Source of the DNA: Vibrio alfacsensis
GTDB taxonomy: Bacteria; Pseudomonadota; Gammaproteobacteria; Enterobacterales; Vibrionaceae
DNA: 64,000 nucleotides
Assembly (NCBI RefSeq): GCF_003544875.1
Contig: NZ_CP032093.1
Location: forward strand, 1,426,001 to 1,490,000
Direction: 5' to 3'
Shown: positions 18,238 to 27,056 of the stretch, piece by piece
How the letters are laid out: each line of letters opens with the position of its first letter
How positions within the stretch are numbered: the stretch's first letter is position 1
Notes under the pieces: model-generated
Seen by the model: the letters and a program-made list of their open reading frames with translations, nothing else
The model's database searches: none
What the model was told of the DNA's origin: nothing
Made by a program: the position numbers and the translations under genes

Positions 18238-21053
18238 TATCGAATGCTCCAAGGCTCAAAAGTGCCGGTTTCTGCTAGAGCACGAGTGAGACTGATATTT
18301 TGCTTATGGATATGATCAATCAAGGAGGCTTTAACTTTTGTTTTCGAGTGAGTTACGTCTCGTAAAAATTGTTGCGTCAATTGAGACAGATACCAGCGTC
18401 TTGCTTCTCGTTCCATCATGCAAGCTCCGACGTGGTCATGATAAAAATGAGCTTCACTAAGTTGCGACTGAGTCAGAAGCTTATGTGCAAAGCGATCCAC
18501 CTCATAGCGAAATGGCTCTACTAAATCAGAAGCTAATGAAGCATGGCCTGAGCGTTGTTTGTGATAAAACCCTTGCCAAGGATACAAGCCGTCACTGCGT
18601 GCAATGCTGTCACAATAACCAAACAAAAGTGTGTAACCGAGTGATAGTAATGTATTGAAAGGATCTAACGGTGGCCTGCGATTACGTCCTGTAAAGTTGG
18701 CCCAGTCGGGCAATGTGGAACCGAGTTGCTGAAAATAGTGCTGGGAGGCATGGCCCTCGACCCCATTAAGTTGCATTGTATCTTTGGTCTTTGGGATGTC
18801 ATTCACTAGCTGTAGTAAGGAGTGGTGATCAAGGTTTCTCTTTCTTAGTACCTCGGCTTGGCTTTTAATTTTGGCTTCTATTAAGGTGTGGCTTAATGAA
18901 AGGGAAAATTTTTCATTATCAAAGTGGTGAATTTGCTTTAGCCATAGGTTTGGTCCGTGTGGTGGCCGGCCACTCCCAGCTGAACCGATGTATTGCCCCA
19001 TCGGACTAGAAAAATGAACGGCAACATCATGTCTAAGTGCTGCGGTAAGTGCTGGCGTGGTAATATGATGCTGGCCAAATATCACCAGTGAGCGAATCTG
19101 CCGCCAAGCCAACGATGCCACGAGTTCTTTATCTCTTTTGATTTCTAACCGTTGTTGAGCGTTGCTGAGTACACATCGAGGGCCTGCAATACACACCAGT
19201 TTAGAATGTGGTTGGTAGGCTTGGTCAATTTCATCAGAGCTTGTAATGCTCGTGCTTGGAAATGTTAATTCGCTTTTGGTCAGCGACTGTTTGAGCCTAT
19301 CTAAGTGTTGTTTGTCTTTTTCTCTATTTTCAACCACTAGATCATTCAAGAATAAATAACCAAGAAACTCGAAGCCTTTATCGGTTGGGGAGATTTTGGT
19401 TTTACTTTGGTTAAGAGATAAACCATGTTCTGCTAATGACCTTTCTGCTGATTGCATCGCACGTTTTGCCTGAGCTTCGGTTTTGCACAGAATGATAAAA
19501 TCATCAGCAAAACGAATGCACTGGTATCCTTGACTGTGCATGTCGTTGTCAAAATCATCTAACACCAAGTTTGCCATGAGTGGGCTTAGAGGACTTCCTT
19601 GTGGAATACCAGTAGGTCGTGGTTGAATGTTTTTGTTGGTTGAAATAGGAGCAGAAAGCCAGTTTAGTACGGCGTTAGTGAGCGTTGAATCTTGAAATAT
19701 GCCATCTAATCGACTTTGAATTTGTTTGCGATCTAATTTGTCAAAAAATTTTTCTATGTCTGATTCTGCAACCCAACGATAACCTTTTCGAATAAGATGG
19801 CAGATTTGCTCTTTCGCACCTTCTCTTGAGCGTCCAGGGCGATAGCCATAACTTCGATTCGAGAATAGGGACTCTAATATTGGCGTTAACCATTGCGCGG
19901 TTGCGCGTTGTAGTACTCTATCTTTAAAAGGCGCGATGAGAAGTGTACGCGTGTCTTTGTTCGCTTGCTTTAACTCAAAAGCGCTGAGTGATGGTACGGT
20001 ATAAGATTCATTGAGCACTTTATTGAGTTTGGATTCAAGTGAATCATAGTTTTGCTTGAAGCTGGTTTTAGGCTTGTCAGTTGCCGTTTTACCTTGGGAT
20101 ATGTGTGTCCACGCATCCTCTAACCAAGCACCATCTCTAATTCCCGTTAATATAGGGTGAGCCGCAATAGTTCTTCGCATTGATACTTGCCCATCCGGTT
20201 GACGAAGTTGATAGCGTCCCCAACCAAACGCGCGATAATGGCCAATACCAGTGTATTGACCTAATACAATCCAAGGAAGCCACTCTTTTTCAACGTCAGA
20301 AAAGTGAACATGCCCAAGCAGCCCGCCCATGGTTTTCTTTTTCCCTTTTTCATCATGGTAGTTTGCATCTACCCAATAGGCATGAGTGTGTCCCTGAACT
20401 TGGGGAAATGGAATGGCTGGCGAGTAAGGAGCGTCGCCTCCTAGTGCGCGGATTAGGCTGGTAATTGTGTTATACACGCGTTCAATCAACATAGCGGGAG
20501 GAACGTGGGCATTGTCTCGACAGTACCGTTGCTCACCTTTCATATTGGTAATGTCTTCTTTTTTTCTTCTAATGCGAGCAGGGGATAGCCAATGAGCCTG
20601 TAAGGTTTTATTTTGCCACAAACTGGCTTCTGTACAGAGAGTATCGTAGTCATATTCACACAATTCAAAGAAGTCATTGATGGCTTGACCACTGAATGTA
20701 TCGCAGATAGAGACTAACTGAACGTTGTCACGAAATGGTAATTTGCTTTGTGTTAGTGGCGCACTATTGGGTAGTAGACTGAGTTGTTGGATAAGGTGAA
20801 ACAAAGGCTGGTCATAATTTGCGAACGCGTAAACGGTAAATCGATAATAATCCCCCGTGCTATAGCGCATACGTGGGGATTCTGGACAGTCGATGACCAG
20901 CCCCTCATTAAAAGCCGTTTTATGTTCGATGAGCCCTCGAAGAAATGCACTGAGAGCGGGTTGATGAAAAGGTTTAAGCTCCGCTGGTGATAACCATTTT
21001 AATGTCACGGAGATACCTCGTATTGGCAGTAACGAGGTTAATAACTCTCTCAT
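18237..21053 (-). CDS. cas1: Cas6-reverse transcriptase-Cas1 fusion
   Basis: A 938-residue three-domain protein. Residues ~1-300 are Cas6-like, ending in the glycine-rich loop GIGHYRAFGWG near 280; this part should cut the repeat RNA. Residues ~340-610 are a reverse transcriptase of group II intron type with catalytic D432 (SDIEKFFDKL), IPQGSPLSPL around Q485 and FADD at 515-518. Residues ~640-938 are Cas1, with E766 (VEGHAS), H831 (GFYHKQRSGHA) and D843/E846 (SDLVEPFR). All catalytic residues are present. Such fusions, best known from Marinomonas, integrate spacers from RNA. The start at 21053 overlaps the exonuclease stop (ATGA) and has AGGAG upstream; a longer frame from 21086 lacks one. 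The locus has no other Cas6. Confidence 0.96.
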   Translation of the reverse strand: MRELLTSLLPIRGISVTLKWLSPAELKPFHQPALSAFLRGLIEHKTAFNEGLVIDCPESPRMRYSTGDYYRFTVYAFANYDQPLFHLIQQLSLLPNSAPLTQSKLPFRDNVQLVSICDTFSGQAINDFFELCEYDYDTLCTEASLWQNKTLQAHWLSPARIRRKKEDITNMKGEQRYCRDNAHVPPAMLIERVYNTITSLIRALGGDAPYSPAIPFPQVQGHTHAYWVDANYHDEKGKKKTMGGLLGHVHFSDVEKEWLPWIVLGQYTGIGHYRAFGWGRYQLRQPDGQVSMRRTIAAHPILTGIRDGAWLEDAWTHISQGKTATDKPKTSFKQNYDSLESKLNKVLNESYTVPSLSAFELKQANKDTRTLLIAPFKDRVLQRATAQWLTPILESLFSNRSYGYRPGRSREGAKEQICHLIRKGYRWVAESDIEKFFDKLDRKQIQSRLDGIFQDSTLTNAVLNWLSAPISTNKNIQPRPTGIPQGSPLSPLMANLVLDDFDNDMHSQGYQCIRFADDFIILCKTEAQAKRAMQSAERSLAEHGLSLNQSKTKISPTDKGFEFLGYLFLNDLVVENREKDKQHLDRLKQSLTKSELTFPSTSITSSDEIDQAYQPHSKLVCIAGPRCVLSNAQQRLEIKRDKELVASLAWRQIRSLVIFGQHHITTPALTAALRHDVAVHFSSPMGQYIGSAGSGRPPHGPNLWLKQIHHFDNEKFSLSLSHTLIEAKIKSQAEVLRKRNLDHHSLLQLVNDIPKTKDTMQLNGVEGHASQHYFQQLGSTLPDWANFTGRNRRPPLDPFNTLLSLGYTLLFGYCDSIARSDGLYPWQGFYHKQRSGHASLASDLVEPFRYEVDRFAHKLLTQSQLSEAHFYHDHVGACMMEREARRWYLSQLTQQFLRDVTHSKTKVKASLIDHIHKQNISLTRALAETGTFEPWSIR

Positions 21054-21611
21054 TGGATCTCCTGTTGAATATGGTGTTCGTAGCACGCTTTAAGTAATAG
21101 TGCATCGTAAAGCGCATTGTGAGGCTCGCCATTGGGTTTGGAAGCGTCCGGAACCAATTTTTCACGAGGAGTATGAGGATCCCTGCCTTTAAGTCGTAAG
21201 GCGGTGGCAAAATCCATCACCATGTAGTTTATGTTTTTAGGCAAAGAGAGGGCACCGCCGAACAAGTCGCAAAATAGCACCCAGTCGTACGCGGGGCAGT
21301 CAGCCCATATTTCGACCTGTTTGTAGGCTGTTAACCATTCGTTTAGCGCTTGAGTAGTAGCTTGTCTATCTCCATATACTTGAGTGGCTTGACCATCGAT
21401 AAAAGGAGGGAATGGCGCAAAAGATGCGTCATCTAGCCATAACATATTGTTAATGACGTGTTTTTTGAGCCATGTATTCCTTTTGTGTTTTTCATCTTGT
21501 ACGATTTCGGCGTAAAAACTTCGTCCAGAGGAATCGACCAATGCTAAGCTTAAGAGTTTCGCATCGCGACTTAACTCAGTGAATTCAGTATCGAAATAAG
21601 GTGGTCAGCAT
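21050..21611 (-). CDS. DEDDh 3'-5' exonuclease (DnaQ/exoribonuclease-like) in the cas operon, frameshifted near its start
   Basis: The motifs are those of a DnaQ-fold DEDDh exonuclease: FDTEFTELSRD (ExoI), CPAYDWVLFCDL (ExoII) and PHNALYDALLLKA (ExoIII, His plus Asp). It is small and resembles the Rv2179c-like 3'-5' exoribonuclease group. ATG at 21611 follows AGGGAG and is 2 bases after the preceding stop, but the frame closes after nine codons. Removing one T near 21600 joins MLTT to YFDTEF and gives 186 residues. A later TTG at 21541 would drop ExoI and so the activity. It overlaps the Cas6-RT-Cas1 start by four bases. A role in trimming RNA, cDNA or crRNA ends is inferred from position. 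Confidence 0.75.
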
Positions 21612-21613
21612 TT

Positions 21614-23735
21614 TTATGCTCCCTTCGATCGGTAGGGGCGCATAGCAGTAGGTCCATTTTGCGTGATCGGTTTTATTTGTTGGGGAGATCGCGTTTCTCT
21701 GCTGGCGTTAGTGACAAACCATTTGAAATTTTCTTCGCCGGAATTATTATTTGCGGGGTATTTTACGCCAATGCTTCTGTCGTAATCGGCACACCCGACA
21801 ATACATTGTGCTTGCCACTGCTGGGCGCAAATATATTGGTCATCGAAAATAGGGGGGCTTTTTTCTAACTGATTGAGCGCTTCCCATTCAGATAAATATT
21901 GCTCTTGAACACCTTTCAGTTTTCCTGATGGTTTCTCTGCCCAATGATAACGCGAGGCGTTCAAGCCATTTATGCTATAACGGGCATCTCGATCAATAAA
22001 CAAGGTGAATAAGATGGCGTTTTGAACGCTGCCAAGACCAAGCGGTTTCCCCAAACCGATTTTATGGTAGTAAGGGGACTTAACATCCTGACCCATTGTT
22101 TGCCCCTCCGTGGAGGAGTTAGGGTCAAGGGCGATTTTAAGCAGTGTCAATTCGGCAGCGCTAAGATTGTCAAAATCAACATGGTAATAGAACGCTTGGT
22201 CTTGACTGATTAAGTCGGTGTTTAGATGTTGAGTTTGTTTACCGTTTTCCTTACCTGCATCCCATGGTTTTTTTTGATTCTCAAAAATGCCTTGCGCGTT
22301 CATATTGTGATGCAAATACACTTTTCTGCCGTTGGCGGTATTGTGTGTTTTGGAAAGTTCGTGTTTTGGGTTAATTGCTTTTGCGAGCTTTGAAAATACA
22401 TTGCAGGACAGGGGGGTTTAGGGGAGTCTAGTTTTTTCAACGTGACATCAACAATAACATCCGGTTTAACATTGCTTTGAGCGACAGAAAACCTCACTCG
22501 CCCCATTACTCCAACTTGATCTCTTACTGTACCAAAATGGCATCCACGGGACTGAGTGCTACCCCGTTGTCTTCGGATATGTAGCCCGATGGGAAAAAAT
22601 CTTTTGCGGTGTCATTGAGTTCTTTCCGCCAAATTTGTGAATAAGAGAGTTCATTAACTTGTCCCTCGCTGTTGATATCGAATAACACGATGGAACCATC
22701 GATAAGTTCAATGTCACCGTTCTGGTCGGGTTTTATGTTGTAACCTTTTGGCAGCAAATTCGTATTCTTGGACTGATCTTTTGGTATTACTTCTAACAAC
22801 ATTCGTTCGAGTTTGTTGATGACATCCGAACTGACGGGATGCCAATATTGTTGATTTTCGATTGTTTCTTTTGTTAGTGGAATAAACCAGTCGTGTTTAC
22901 CAAAATTAAACGCTGTACTCCGATATAACCCGGATGTTAAAGGGCTATCGTAAGATTTGGAGAAATTTTGACCTATGATATATTGACCTTTTTTCTTCAA
23001 ATCTGTTCCATTATCAGCAAAGTACTGCTGATAGTTATCCATTAGTGATTTCAACGTGACATTAGAGTTTATTGCACATTGAATAGTAAATTTCCCCTTG
23101 TCTTGCTCGTTTTTTAGTTGGTCCGCATCAGTGCAGGTTGAGGTGGTTCCAACCGGATCTTTCCCCAGATAAATTTTCATGCATTCAGATAACTTTCTGT
23201 CCATTCCAAAGAAATGAAGATAGCCTCTTGATTCTTCGTCTTTTTTATTACGCATCGTGGGAAGAGATAATGGTAGTAACTCCCATTGAAAATCACTATT
23301 TTTCTTTGTTCGCACCTTTCTTAATAGACCCACTGCAGACAATGCTTTTTGGGGAGGTTTACGAACGCTATAGTGGCGATTGTCAAATACTCTCATAGGA
23401 GAGTCGCTAATCGCCTCTGCTACCGCTGACACCATACCTCTTAAGCTCGTAGCGGGGATGGCAGGCCAATCATGTTTCTCGCTGTTGATTGTCATGGGGT
23501 TGGTGTACAACGTTGCTTGCCCTGGCTGGTTGCTGTTCCCTTTGGTGTGTTTTGCGGCGATGGCGACAGGGGTTTTAGTCACGAGTTTGCATATGATTCT
23601 GCCGCTGTACGTTTCTGTTCCCCAATAATCATGACGCGCTGTGGTTGCTTTTTTGCCAATCTCTTGTTTATGCGCTAATCCTGAGGGAGCATCGTTAAGA
23701 GGAATGAACTGATAGGGGTTGTAAAATTCACTCAT
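21614..23735 (-). CDS. Insertion-bearing Cas7-like RAMP protein (TIGR03986 type), frameshifted in this sequence
   Basis: The N-terminal fragment (22524-23735) starts YNPYQFIPLNDAPSG, a TIGR03986-like opening, and includes the Cas7 block WPAIPATSLRGMVSAVAEA. One added T near 22534 continues LFGTVRDQVGVMGRVRFS. One added T near 22395 then continues FSKLAKAINPKHELSKTHN and the last part (to 21614), with KIGLGKPLGLGSVQNAI near the C-terminal glycine loop. The repaired protein is 707 residues, a normal length for this family. It is a backbone subunit of the type III effector that holds crRNA and target RNA. It follows the double-Cas7 gene by 2 bases. Both breaks are one-base losses in T runs. Confidence 0.78.
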
Positions 23736-23737
23736 GG

Positions 23738-25202
23738 TTAGCTCTCCTTGTTTATTGGTGACAAAGCGACGTTCTGAGACTCGGCATCGAGCCGTGTGAT
23801 GAGCGCGTCAAGTTGGCTTTGGGTCTCGGTTTTATGGTGGTTATACCAACTTTGCCACGTGAAACCTTTTTTGTTTTTTGGACTATGAATTAAGGCACTG
23901 AGTGCACCATACCCTTTAGATTTGCCATAACCGATGGCAATGTCACCTTCTAGGAAGTCCCGCACTAACCATGCCCATAGGGCTTTATGTTCCGGTTTGT
24001 ATAGTGTGCCTTGAACGATGACTTTAAAAGATTTTGGTATGGCGATGGCAGCATCAAAAAGTGCCCCATGTTTTACGCCACCAGTAAAACGATCGATGGC
24101 ATTAAAATATTGGTGAGATTTCACATCATCATGTTCGGTGGTTACCTCAACATCAGGGAAGCGCAGCAATGAACGTTGATCTTGATTGCCAAAGATCTCA
24201 CTCACTAGCGTGTCAGCGAATGTTTGCGCTTTTTCGTTAGTTAGCTTTCGCATTGCTATGGTGAGGAGTACTTTTCTTGCTTGTGCGCGAAATGCCCCTT
24301 TGAGTGTTGTTCCCGGGATAAGTAAATTGGCCCCTTGCCTTTTTAGGTAGATTAGATCCGAGCTTTTTTGGTCCGATTTTTCATTTTCTTTTGCGGGCCT
24401 AACCTGTTCTGGATCGTGAATCAAAATCGGAGAGGGGAGTCACATTGAACACGAATTCTTCTCTGTTTGGGAGGGAGGAATTATCGGAGTAGATAGGCTT
24501 GTAGGAGTGTTGCCATTCTAGATCTTGTTTATTGCCCAAATAGAATTCAAGGTAAGCGCTTTTACTTAATGTTTGATAGCCAACCTGATGTATTTTACTT
24601 TTCCCGAAGCCACTTTGTTTGCCAGCACCTATATAGAGCCCACTGGTTTGTAAGGCTTTAATGATGTCATTGACGGCTTTTTGCCGTTGTTCTGTCGCGT
24701 TAGAGAGTATGAGTTCAACGTTGAATTGAGTCCCAGACAGAACGACAGCCTGGGTAAACAATTGGTGCTTTTGTGCTGTTTGAGTAATCGGGTCAATGGA
24801 CGTTCGATAGCGTGTGGAAGTACTTTGCTCATTGTCACCTTTTGCAACGTCCTTATTTAAAAAGGCATCAAACACGGCGAGTTTGCCAGCTGTGGATGAT
24901 GGAGTAACGTTGGGGGTGAGTTGATGTTCTGTTTTGATATCGGATTTTTCTTTTGCTTGCCGCATCTCTCCAAAAATTGAGGTATCTTGGCCATTTATCG
25001 CGCGATAGGTTTCGGCAAATAACCCACGCAAAGTGGAGGCCGGGATGTAAGGTTGTCCTTGGTGATCGATAACAATAGGGTTGTGGTTGCTGGTGGTTTC
25101 TTTATTTGCGCACTGTAAGTTGATTGTACCATCACCAATGTGTAAGTCGGATTCTAAAACTAGGGTAATGGTGTACTTGATTTTTTCAAATGACTGACTC
25201 AT
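23738..25202 (-). CDS. Double-Cas7 RAMP protein, frameshifted in this sequence
   Basis: Two Csm3/Cas7-like units follow each other. The first (fragment 24399-25202) has YIPASTLRGLFAETYRAI and the glycine-rich IGAGKQSGFGKSK. The second (23738-24424) has LLIPGTTLKGAFRAQARK and IAIGYGKSKGYGAL. The first fragment breaks off in the opening strand of the second unit. Removing one C from the CCCC run near 24432 gives FNVTPSPILIHDPEQ and a continuous 487-residue protein. As two-unit Cas7 proteins occur in III-D variants, one subunit probably covers two crRNA segments. Conserved Asp residues near the start of each unit may cleave target RNA. The second frame has no ribosome site of its own, supporting a single gene. 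Confidence 0.78.
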
Positions 25203-25205
25203 ACC

Positions 25206-27056
25206 TTACTCCGTTCTTAATAACTGAATGCCACGTTCTGAGAAATCTCGTAGTAAGGCGATTTCGCCAAATCCATTGCGGTTAATGTAAGGGGAATGTT
25301 TCCAATTACTATTCTCAGAATCTTCGGTTTTTGTCTGGGGTAAAGGTAATCCACTATCTAGCCACTGATTTACGAGCTCAAACACGTCGGTTTGATTGGA
25401 CTTATCAACGTTGAGCACAAATACGCTGCCGGGTTGTGTTAGCCAATATGGACGGTATTTTTCATGCCGAAAGCGGCGATGAAGGTATTCACCACCTCTG
25501 AGTTGTTGTGTGGCATAAAAATGTGAAAGTGTTAATCCGTTGTCGGATATACTTTGCCAATACTCGTTGTAAATATCGTGAAGGCTTGCATGGCGATCTT
25601 TTGCTGTGTACTTTTCAACGGTATGTTGAGTAAACATTATGCATTCAGTTTGTAACACGAGTGCGAGTGTGTGTTGTTCCTTACTCTCGGCTTTTCGCGT
25701 TTTATTTGTGCTATCAACAATGTCAAAACTTACCGGAACCCCTGTTTTTCCAAGCCCCAACAAGATAGTGTTGTTGATGGTTTTAAGTTCGCTAATGGCG
25801 ATTTGTCGCTCTTGTTGGGTAAGGAGCGAGAGATCTATCTCGCCAAGCCAATCTGTTTCATCAGGTACGATTAATTCCATCGAGAATAGTGCGGATTCTT
25901 CACTTTGTTCTGTGGTTGGATTAATGGCCGTATGAAGCTGGAGTTGGGTTTTGGGAGTGTGAGGTTTACCGATCAATTCCTCTAGCTCGCTGTGATCGCT
26001 TTCTTTCCAATCTATATTGAACGTGGGTGTGAGTTTCGGTGTGAATGTAAGTAATGCATTTGCGTCGTTAACGAATGCGGCGTCATACCATGTATTCTTT
26101 GCTTCGTGATGAGTGGCAGGATAGCTGTTTTTAAACAAACTAATTTGGGGTTGATAAGGTCGAATTTTGGATAGGGTGTTCTCGGCCTTGACTGGGAATG
26201 CATGCTTTACCACCCAATTGTCGACATTCATCTTGGTCAATTCCGAGTCGCTTCGCTCTTCACGCAATTGCTTCACCAATATTGCTTTCAGTATATTTCC
26301 GGCAATGTGACGATAAGATTCAAATCGATTGCTGTTGTTTACGTGAGGCTTAGCGATACAAAATGGCTCCAATGGTCGGTAGCGAATGGTTAAATGGCTA
26401 TGGGTCTCATCGATATTTGTATCGGCAATACTTAATGTTTGTGGCGGTTCACTTAAAGATTGAGGCACTTTTGAGACTAACCGATGCAACTCGACCAAAT
26501 CCAACGTTTTTATAAGACCCCATTGATTGGATCGTTTTGATCGTTTTATTGACCCAAGACTCAAAATCATCGCGTTCTTTTCATGGCAATCGGTCAGGTA
26601 TATTTTTCCTGTGAATGCGATTTCTTGCCCTGTTGGGTAGGGGGTATCGATGATGAGCAGGCTTCCTTTTTCAACGGTACCGTTTTCTCCGATTTTTATT
26701 CGGTTTCGTCGCTGTTTATAGGCATCAGCCGCCAATTCTGTTTCTGCCACCCAATATCTGGCGAAATGGGTTTTCGCTCTGTTAGGCGTAAAGGCGTTGT
26801 CGTGACTATTCTCAGAGCCAAACCAGGCTTTGATATATTCATTTAGTTCTTGTGCTTTGCTCTCATCGTGGCTACGCAAAATATCGACCGCATAGTTTAA
26901 TGCGTGGCGAATGTTTCCTTTAATCAGCGTTCCAGGCAATACTTGTCGATTATTTTCAACGAGGTACCCACTATCAGCGCCAAAGGGTAATACGCCTGCT
27001 TTTTGACTAATGACCGGAGCGATGATGTTGAAAGTAAGCTCAAATTCGGTTCTCAT
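25206..27056 (-). CDS. Large RAMP protein with Cas7-like N-terminus and Cas5/Csx10-like C-terminus
   Basis: A 616-residue intact gene. The N-terminal ~200 residues carry a Cas7/RAMP block (RQVLPGTLIKGNIRHALNYA). The C-terminal third (FYATQQLRGGEYLHRRFR, then YRPYWLTQPGSVFVL and the glycine-rich INRNGFGEIALL) resembles Csx10/Cas5 of subtype III-D, which caps the crRNA 5' handle. The middle is unassigned and could include a Cas11-like helical part. The start overlaps the cas10 stop by four bases (ATGA). The Cas7-Cas5 reading is my inference from motifs; a plain Csx10 is the alternative. Confidence 0.72.
   Translation of the reverse strand: MRTEFELTFNIIAPVISQKAGVLPFGADSGYLVENNRQVLPGTLIKGNIRHALNYAVDILRSHDESKAQELNEYIKAWFGSENSHDNAFTPNRAKTHFARYWVAETELAADAYKQRRNRIKIGENGTVEKGSLLIIDTPYPTGQEIAFTGKIYLTDCHEKNAMILSLGSIKRSKRSNQWGLIKTLDLVELHRLVSKVPQSLSEPPQTLSIADTNIDETHSHLTIRYRPLEPFCIAKPHVNNSNRFESYRHIAGNILKAILVKQLREERSDSELTKMNVDNWVVKHAFPVKAENTLSKIRPYQPQISLFKNSYPATHHEAKNTWYDAAFVNDANALLTFTPKLTPTFNIDWKESDHSELEELIGKPHTPKTQLQLHTAINPTTEQSEESALFSMELIVPDETDWLGEIDLSLLTQQERQIAISELKTINNTILLGLGKTGVPVSFDIVDSTNKTRKAESKEQHTLALVLQTECIMFTQHTVEKYTAKDRHASLHDIYNEYWQSISDNGLTLSHFYATQQLRGGEYLHRRFRHEKYRPYWLTQPGSVFVLNVDKSNQTDVFELVNQWLDSGLPLPQTKTEDSENSNWKHSPYINRNGFGEIALLRDFSERGIQLLRTE

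Noticed and set aside
21050..21541. Exonuclease gene starting at TTG 21541
   Set aside because: This start would remove the ExoI motif, while a proper ribosome site and ATG lie upstream in a frame restored by one base.
22300..22506. Short minus-strand frame between two RAMP fragments as a separate gene
   Set aside because: It reads GRVRFSVAQ and SPKPPCPAMYF, which are internal parts of the insertion-bearing Cas7 protein, connected by one-base corrections on either side.
23738..24424. Second Cas7 fragment as an independent gene starting at 24424
   Set aside because: Its TTG start has no ribosome site and falls within the first strand of the domain; removing one C joins it cleanly to the preceding Cas7.
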